Source: an uncultured Clostridia bacterium
GTDB taxonomy: Bacteria > Bacillota > Clostridia > Christensenellales > Aristaeellaceae
DNA length: 18,765 bases
NCBI GenBank assembly: GCA_934663625.1
Contig: CAKUKP010000062.1
Coordinates: forward strand, 1-18,765
Direction of reading: 5' to 3'
Shown here piece after piece: positions 14,848-18,765 of this stretch. Every line of letters begins with the position of its first letter. Position 1 is the stretch's first letter. The translations under genes and the position numbers were made by a program. The notes under the pieces are model-generated. The model ran no database searches and was not told the DNA's origin. It was given only the letters and a program-made list of their open reading frames with translations.

Positions 14848-16347
14848 ATGAAGGACGATTCCACCGACATTCTGAAGCGAAGCGCGATATCGCCCGCGCT
14901 GGATGAAAGCATACGCCATCTGAAAACGCTGTTTTCCAGTCCGGAAAACGCGGATCTGCGCCTGCGTGATTTTCGCTGCGGCGATATCCGCCTGTGCGCG
15001 ATCTACATGGACGGTCTGGCGGACGAGGATCGAATCGGTGATTTCATCATCCGCCCGCTGCAGGGGCGCGCGACGGACGTGCTTCTATCCGGCGATTCCG
15101 CCGCAAAGGCGATCGCGGATCATATAATCGAGGTGTCCGGCGCGGAAACGGCGTCGATTTGGACGGAAGCGATCGCGCCGATTCTGGCGGGCAAAACCTG
15201 TCTGCTGATCGACGGCTGCGCGGAAGCGCTGATTCTGGATACGCTCAAGCCGCCGCACCGCGGCATCGATAAGCCGGAGGCCGAATCCGTGATCTGCGGA
15301 TCGCACGAAGCATATACCGAACATCTGCGCACCAATCTATCGATGCTGCGCCGCTACGTGCAATCGGAAAATCTGATCTGTGAAAGCATGAAGGTCGGCA
15401 TGGAAATCCCGACCGGCATCGCGATCGCGTATCTCAAGGGCGTCGCCAACGAAAAATGCATATCGGAGGTCAAGCGGCGCATACTGCGCATTCAGGCAAA
15501 ATCCGTGCTGGGCATTGGCGCGCTGCAGCAGCTGATCGAGGATCATCCGTTCGCGGTCATGCCGCAGATGCTGCAAACGGAACGTCCGGACAGAACCGCC
15601 GCCGGTCTGCAAAGCGGCCAGATCGCCATATTGATGGACAATTCCCCGTATGCGCTGATTCTGCCGATTACGATCTTTCATCTGCTGCACGCGCCGGACG
15701 ACAGCTTTCTGCGCTGGCAATATGGAACGCTGATGCGCATCGTGCGCATGTTCGGGCTGCTGCTATCGCTGCTGCTGCCCGCGCTGTATCTTTCGGTTAC
15801 GCTGTATCATACGCATCTGATCCCCATGCCGCTTTTGACTTCGATCGCCGAAACGCGCGCAAACGTGCCGTTTCCCATCGCGGCGGAGATATTATTCATG
15901 GAGGCTTCGTTTCATTTGCTGAACGAGGCCGGAATGCGCATGCCGCGCCAGATCGGATCGGCGCTGGGCATCGTGGGCGCGCTGATTCTGGGGCAGGCCG
16001 CCGTTTCTGCATCGATCATCAGCCCGATATTGATCATCATTGTGGCGCTTACCGGACTCGGCACCTACGCGACCCCCGATTACAGCTTCGGCATGGGCAT
16101 CATCATTTACAGAACGCTGCTGATTCTGCTATCGGCGTTCATGGGGCTGTACGGCGTAATGCTGGGCATGTTTTTCATCGCGCTGCAATTGTGTTCGCTG
16201 GAATCGTTCGGCGTAAAATACCTGTCCCCCGTCGCGCCGCACCACCGGCATAATCCGGATATCATCGCGCGGCTGCCCATCTGGATGCAGCGCCGCGCAA
16301 TGTTCTTTGCATCACAGAAACGCATCTGGGGAGGTGATTCCAATTGA
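14848..16347 (+). CDS. Spore germinant receptor subunit A (GerA family)
   Basis: The A subunit of the inner-membrane nutrient receptor of endospores. The 499-residue protein has a large soluble N-terminal region (about 1-265) and then a membrane region with about five spans. Family landmarks include GDIRLCAIYMDGLAD, DGCAEALILDT, GSHEAYTEHLRTNLSMLRRY, FPIAAEILFMEASFHLLNEAG and the stretch GSALGIVGALILGQAAVSA. The ATG at 14848 follows GAGGT at eight bases. A sigma-G-like promoter would be expected; the nearest match is GTATA (14787-14791) with a weak -10 at 14809-14816, and I do not consider it proven. Its stop overlaps the gerB start. Confidence 0.95.
   Translation: MKDDSTDILKRSAISPALDESIRHLKTLFSSPENADLRLRDFRCGDIRLCAIYMDGLADEDRIGDFIIRPLQGRATDVLLSGDSAAKAIADHIIEVSGAETASIWTEAIAPILAGKTCLLIDGCAEALILDTLKPPHRGIDKPEAESVICGSHEAYTEHLRTNLSMLRRYVQSENLICESMKVGMEIPTGIAIAYLKGVANEKCISEVKRRILRIQAKSVLGIGALQQLIEDHPFAVMPQMLQTERPDRTAAGLQSGQIAILMDNSPYALILPITIFHLLHAPDDSFLRWQYGTLMRIVRMFGLLLSLLLPALYLSVTLYHTHLIPMPLLTSIAETRANVPFPIAAEILFMEASFHLLNEAGMRMPRQIGSALGIVGALILGQAAVSASIISPILIIIVALTGLGTYATPDYSFGMGIIIYRTLLILLSAFMGLYGVMLGMFFIALQLCSLESFGVKYLSPVAPHHRHNPDIIARLPIWMQRRAMFFASQKRIWGGDSN
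16330..16338 (+). promoter_or_regulatory. Strong ribosome binding site selecting the gerB TTG start
   Basis: GGAGGTGAT is a nine-base match to the complement of the 16S rRNA 3' end and lies five bases before TTG at 16344. The strength of the site probably makes up for the weak start codon. Confidence 0.85.
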
Positions 16348-17405
16348 AAAGCGTTCTTCCGGGGCGCGGCGCCGCCGCATCGATGATGTACATCGCCTGT
16401 ACCGCGCGCGTGTTCTGGGGCGTGGCGGTGGATTACACGGACGCGATGAACGCATCCTGGATTGCCGCACTCGCCGCGCTTGTATTGATTCTGCCGCTGT
16501 CATTCGCCGTGCGTCAGGCAGCGGAATTATCCAACGCTTCGCCGTGGGAAAATATGGCGCGCGGCGTTCCGAAGACCATTGCAAACGTGTTTTCCGCGCT
16601 GTTCATCGCCGTACTGATCTTCGATTGCGCGGTAAATATGCGGCTGCTGGCCTCCACCGCGAACATCATGGCACTGAGCGATATCCCGATTGCCGCGCTG
16701 ATGCTGCCAATCGCGCTGCTGATCGCCTATTCCGTAAAATGCGGCGCTTCCGGCGTGGGCTACAGCGCGCGCATCTATCTGCTTTGCATGCCGCTTTTGC
16801 TGATCGTGGTATTCATCGTGGAATTCAAGGCGTACCGAATCGGATGGCTGTTTCCGATTCTGGGCGGCGGCGCGCGCGCCATCGCCAATACGGCGCAGGT
16901 ATGCGCGGGCTGGGGCGCTCTGATCTGTTTAGTTTCCATGGTATCGCTGCCGGATCGCAAGCGCCATGTGTTGATGCGCGCAATCCTGCTGGCGATGATC
17001 ACCGCCGCCGTTTTGCTGCTGGCGCTCCGGATGCTGTATCCATCGCTGACGGGCGCGCAGATCACGCGCGCGACGCGGGCGGATATGATCTTCAGCAACG
17101 GCCGCGTGGCGCTTTCGCTGCAAATGATTCTGACGATTCTGTGGTACGGAAGCATACTGTATCTGCTGTCGGCTGAGGCGGTAACCGCGGCATGCTATGT
17201 GAAAATCGCACTGCCCAAATCCCGCCCCGCGATCACGGGACTTCTGCTGGGCGCGGCGGCGCTGATCTTCGGCGTTACGCTGGCGGGCAACCAGGCGGTA
17301 TGCCGCATCTTCAACCGATGGCTGTTTATCGCGCTCGGCGGGATCATCGCGCTGACGATGGCGCTGGGCTGTATTTTCAGGAGGGGAAAAGCATGCGAAA
17401 GCTGA
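16344..17405 (+). CDS. Spore germinant receptor subunit B (GerB family permease)
   Basis: The B subunit is an APC-superfamily membrane protein that forms the germinant-binding site of the receptor. The 353-residue protein has about ten hydrophobic spans, among them LVLILPLSFAV, MLPIALLIAYSV and LLCMPLLLIVVFIVEFKAY, which resembles the GerB signature region. The segment GWLFPILGGGARAIANTAQV follows. It starts at TTG, with TTGA shared with the gerA stop codon, after a near-perfect ribosome binding site. It overlaps the gerC start by 13 bases. Confidence 0.92.
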   Translation: MKSVLPGRGAAASMMYIACTARVFWGVAVDYTDAMNASWIAALAALVLILPLSFAVRQAAELSNASPWENMARGVPKTIANVFSALFIAVLIFDCAVNMRLLASTANIMALSDIPIAALMLPIALLIAYSVKCGASGVGYSARIYLLCMPLLLIVVFIVEFKAYRIGWLFPILGGGARAIANTAQVCAGWGALICLVSMVSLPDRKRHVLMRAILLAMITAAVLLLALRMLYPSLTGAQITRATRADMIFSNGRVALSLQMILTILWYGSILYLLSAEAVTAACYVKIALPKSRPAITGLLLGAAALIFGVTLAGNQAVCRIFNRWLFIALGGIIALTMALGCIFRRGKACES

Positions 17406-18496
17406 TGGCGCTCGCGCTGCTGATCTGTCTGCTGACCGGCTGTTCGCAGCGCCAGCAGGTGGAAAATCAGGCGTATGTACTGGTGATGGGCGTGGATCGC
17501 ACGCCGGACGGCATCCGCATTACCGCACAGATGCCGAAGGTTTCGCAGAACGATCAGGCGGACGACGGCGCGGCGGGCGGATCGTATCTGAAGCTATCCG
17601 TATCCGGAACCAGCTACGCGGACGTTCTGCAGCGGCTCAGCTGGGCGGTTCCGCGCACGCTGAATTTATCGCAGCTTAAAATGCTGGTGCTTTCCGAGGA
17701 GATCGCGCGCGATCCGATGTGCGGCGATCTATTGGAGGAAATCACACAGACGAAGCGCCTGTTCGCAGCGGCGCAGGTGGTGGTCTGCGCGGGCGATGCG
17801 AGCGGCTTCGTCATCGCGCTCGAAGCCGTGATGGGCAGCCGCCTGTCCACGGATATTACGTCGATGTTCGATCATTATATTGAAAGCGGCGAAATTCCCG
17901 AATGCCGTCTGGCGGACTGCTATTATCTGACGAAATCGATCTATTCCGATCCGATGCTGATTTACGCCAATTATGATGACGCTTCCACTGCGTTTTCCGA
18001 AACGCTGGAAGAAGCGGAAAAGCGCACCCGCACGGATGTGAAAAACCATTATCTGGGCGCGGCGCTGTTTTCAAACGGCAGCATGCGCGGGCTTTGGGGG
18101 CGCGATGAAACGATACTCGCCAATCTGATTCGCGGCAGCACGCGCACGTTCAAATATGAATATGAGGGGCGCAATCTGGATATCGCGCCTTCGCGCCCAC
18201 CGACCGTGCGCATCGATACGGATGCGGAACCTGTGCGCGTTTCCGTAAGCCTGCATCTTACCGTAAATTCGCAGGAAGCCAGCATCGATCCGGACGCGCT
18301 TTCGCGCGATCTGCGCATGAAGCTTTACGATCTTCTGACCGATGCGCAGCGCATGGACATAGAACCGTTTGGATTTGCCGAATGTGCCGCGCGGAACTTT
18401 ACGACGATCGATGAATTTATCGAATACGGCTGGAAACGCCGCTTCGCGGGCGCTAATTTCGACATAAATGTAAATCTGCTGCGCGCGGACGCTTGA
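17393..18496 (+). CDS. Spore germinant receptor lipoprotein (GerC family)
   Basis: The C subunit is a lipoprotein on the outer face of the spore inner membrane, needed for receptor function. The 367-residue protein begins with a signal peptide, MRKLMALALLICLLTGC, whose lipobox LLTGC points to lipid attachment at Cys17. The mature part starts QVENQAYVLVMGVDRTPDG, the usual GerC opening, and contains LRMKLYDLLTDAQRMDIEPFGF near the end. I chose the ATG at 17393 because AGGAGGGG lies just upstream and the signal peptide starts there; the same frame is open further upstream inside gerB but has no signal peptide. It is the last gene of the gerA-gerB-gerC operon. Confidence 0.94.
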   Translation: MRKLMALALLICLLTGCSQRQQVENQAYVLVMGVDRTPDGIRITAQMPKVSQNDQADDGAAGGSYLKLSVSGTSYADVLQRLSWAVPRTLNLSQLKMLVLSEEIARDPMCGDLLEEITQTKRLFAAAQVVVCAGDASGFVIALEAVMGSRLSTDITSMFDHYIESGEIPECRLADCYYLTKSIYSDPMLIYANYDDASTAFSETLEEAEKRTRTDVKNHYLGAALFSNGSMRGLWGRDETILANLIRGSTRTFKYEYEGRNLDIAPSRPPTVRIDTDAEPVRVSVSLHLTVNSQEASIDPDALSRDLRMKLYDLLTDAQRMDIEPFGFAECAARNFTTIDEFIEYGWKRRFAGANFDINVNLLRADA

Positions 18497-18521
18497 CAGC
18501 GCACGGAAAACGATTTACAAT
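18493..18521 (+). promoter_or_regulatory. Sigma-A promoter overlapping the gerC stop codon
   Basis: TTGACA (18493-18498), a 17-base spacer and TACAAT (18516-18521). The gerC TGA (18494-18496) is part of the -35 box. It should drive the lipid-kinase gene separately from the sporulation genes before it. Confidence 0.85.
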
Positions 18522-18553
18522 GAAATTACGTTTATTACAAAGGAATGATGTAG

Positions 18554-18765
18554 ATGTATCTTCTGCTGATGAATCCAATGTCCGGTCGAGGCATGGGCGT
18601 AAAGCTGTGCGATCAGATCACGGCGGTTTTGAAGGAACGCGGACTTTCATATTGCATGGAAACCGCCACCCTTGAAACGCAGGCAGATGAAATCGCCGCG
18701 CGCCACATAAACGATCAATTGGACGGCATTATCGTCGTGGGCGGCGATGGTTCGCTGTATCAGAC
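18554..18765 (+). CDS. Diacylglycerol/lipid kinase family protein, DagK/YegS type (3' end outside window)
   Basis: Only the first 70 codons are present. They read MYLLLMNPMSGRGMGVKLCD at the start and later DGIIVVGGDGSLYQ. The first part is the NPxSG strand and loop, and VVGGDGS is the nucleotide-binding GGDG motif of the DAGK catalytic domain. Members phosphorylate diacylglycerol, sphingoid lipids or similar substrates. The ATG at 18554 has AAAGGA about ten bases upstream and lies just downstream of a strong promoter. A longer reading in another frame from 18493 is a shadow. Confidence 0.85.
   Translation, partial: MYLLLMNPMSGRGMGVKLCDQITAVLKERGLSYCMETATLETQADEIAARHINDQLDGIIVVGGDGSLYQ

Noticed and set aside
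16307..17176. A 289-codon plus-strand reading frame overlapping gerB
   Set aside because: It is an arginine-rich shadow in another frame with no start site or motif; gerB is the real gene.

Overview
The window looks like a chromosomal segment of a spore-forming Firmicute, probably an uncultured gut-type clostridium. The evidence is a complete tricistronic gerA-type germinant receptor operon, strong AGGAGG-like ribosome binding sites, sigma-A promoters of TTGACA-17-TATAAT type, TTG and GTG start codons, a Gram-positive type 2 galT, and a CsoR copper sensor. Coding DNA is fairly GC-rich. The part right of about 5.4 kb is visibly denser in GCGC and GATC than the left part. No rRNA, tRNA, CRISPR array, insertion sequence, phage gene or attachment site was seen. 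The exact lineage cannot be named from the sequence alone.

Layout. 1-4.05 kb, minus strand: the 5' part of csoR; recQ with its own strong promoter; a hairpin terminator; then an ABC-2 exporter whose permease is intact but whose ATPase gene is broken by a one-base frameshift. 4.3-5.34 kb, minus strand: the rplM-rpsI ribosomal protein operon with a consensus promoter, a ~100 nt leader and a terminator. 5.37-7.05 kb, minus strand: a three-gene set of unassigned function (small P-loop ATPase, one-pass membrane protein, YkvI-like multi-pass membrane protein), with a hairpin terminator inside it. 7.2-8.4 kb, plus strand: a Nudix ADP-ribose pyrophosphatase and a RimJ/RimL-type acetyltransferase, closed by a two-way terminator.

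8.4-13.0 kb, minus strand: galK, tsaE, tsaB, rimI and a membrane-anchored Mur-ligase paralogue, tightly packed and probably one transcript read from the galK promoter. 13.0-14.8 kb: a divergent galK/galT control region with a LacI-family-like palindrome just downstream of the galT promoter, then galT and its terminator. 14.85-18.5 kb, plus strand: gerA, gerB and gerC with overlapping junctions. 18.5 kb to the end: a strong promoter overlapping the gerC stop codon drives a lipid-kinase (DagK/YegS) gene that leaves the window.

How the genes work together. GalK and GalT carry out two Leloir steps (galE is not here). TsaE and TsaB belong to the t6A tRNA-modification complex, and RimI commonly travels with them. 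GerA/B/C form the inner-membrane nutrient receptor of the spore. Most of the window is recognisable core metabolism. The parts least explained by known biology are the 5.37-7.05 kb cassette, the membrane Mur-ligase paralogue with a changed substrate motif, and the placing of essential t6A genes behind a sugar kinase. I found no clear new defence or mobile system.
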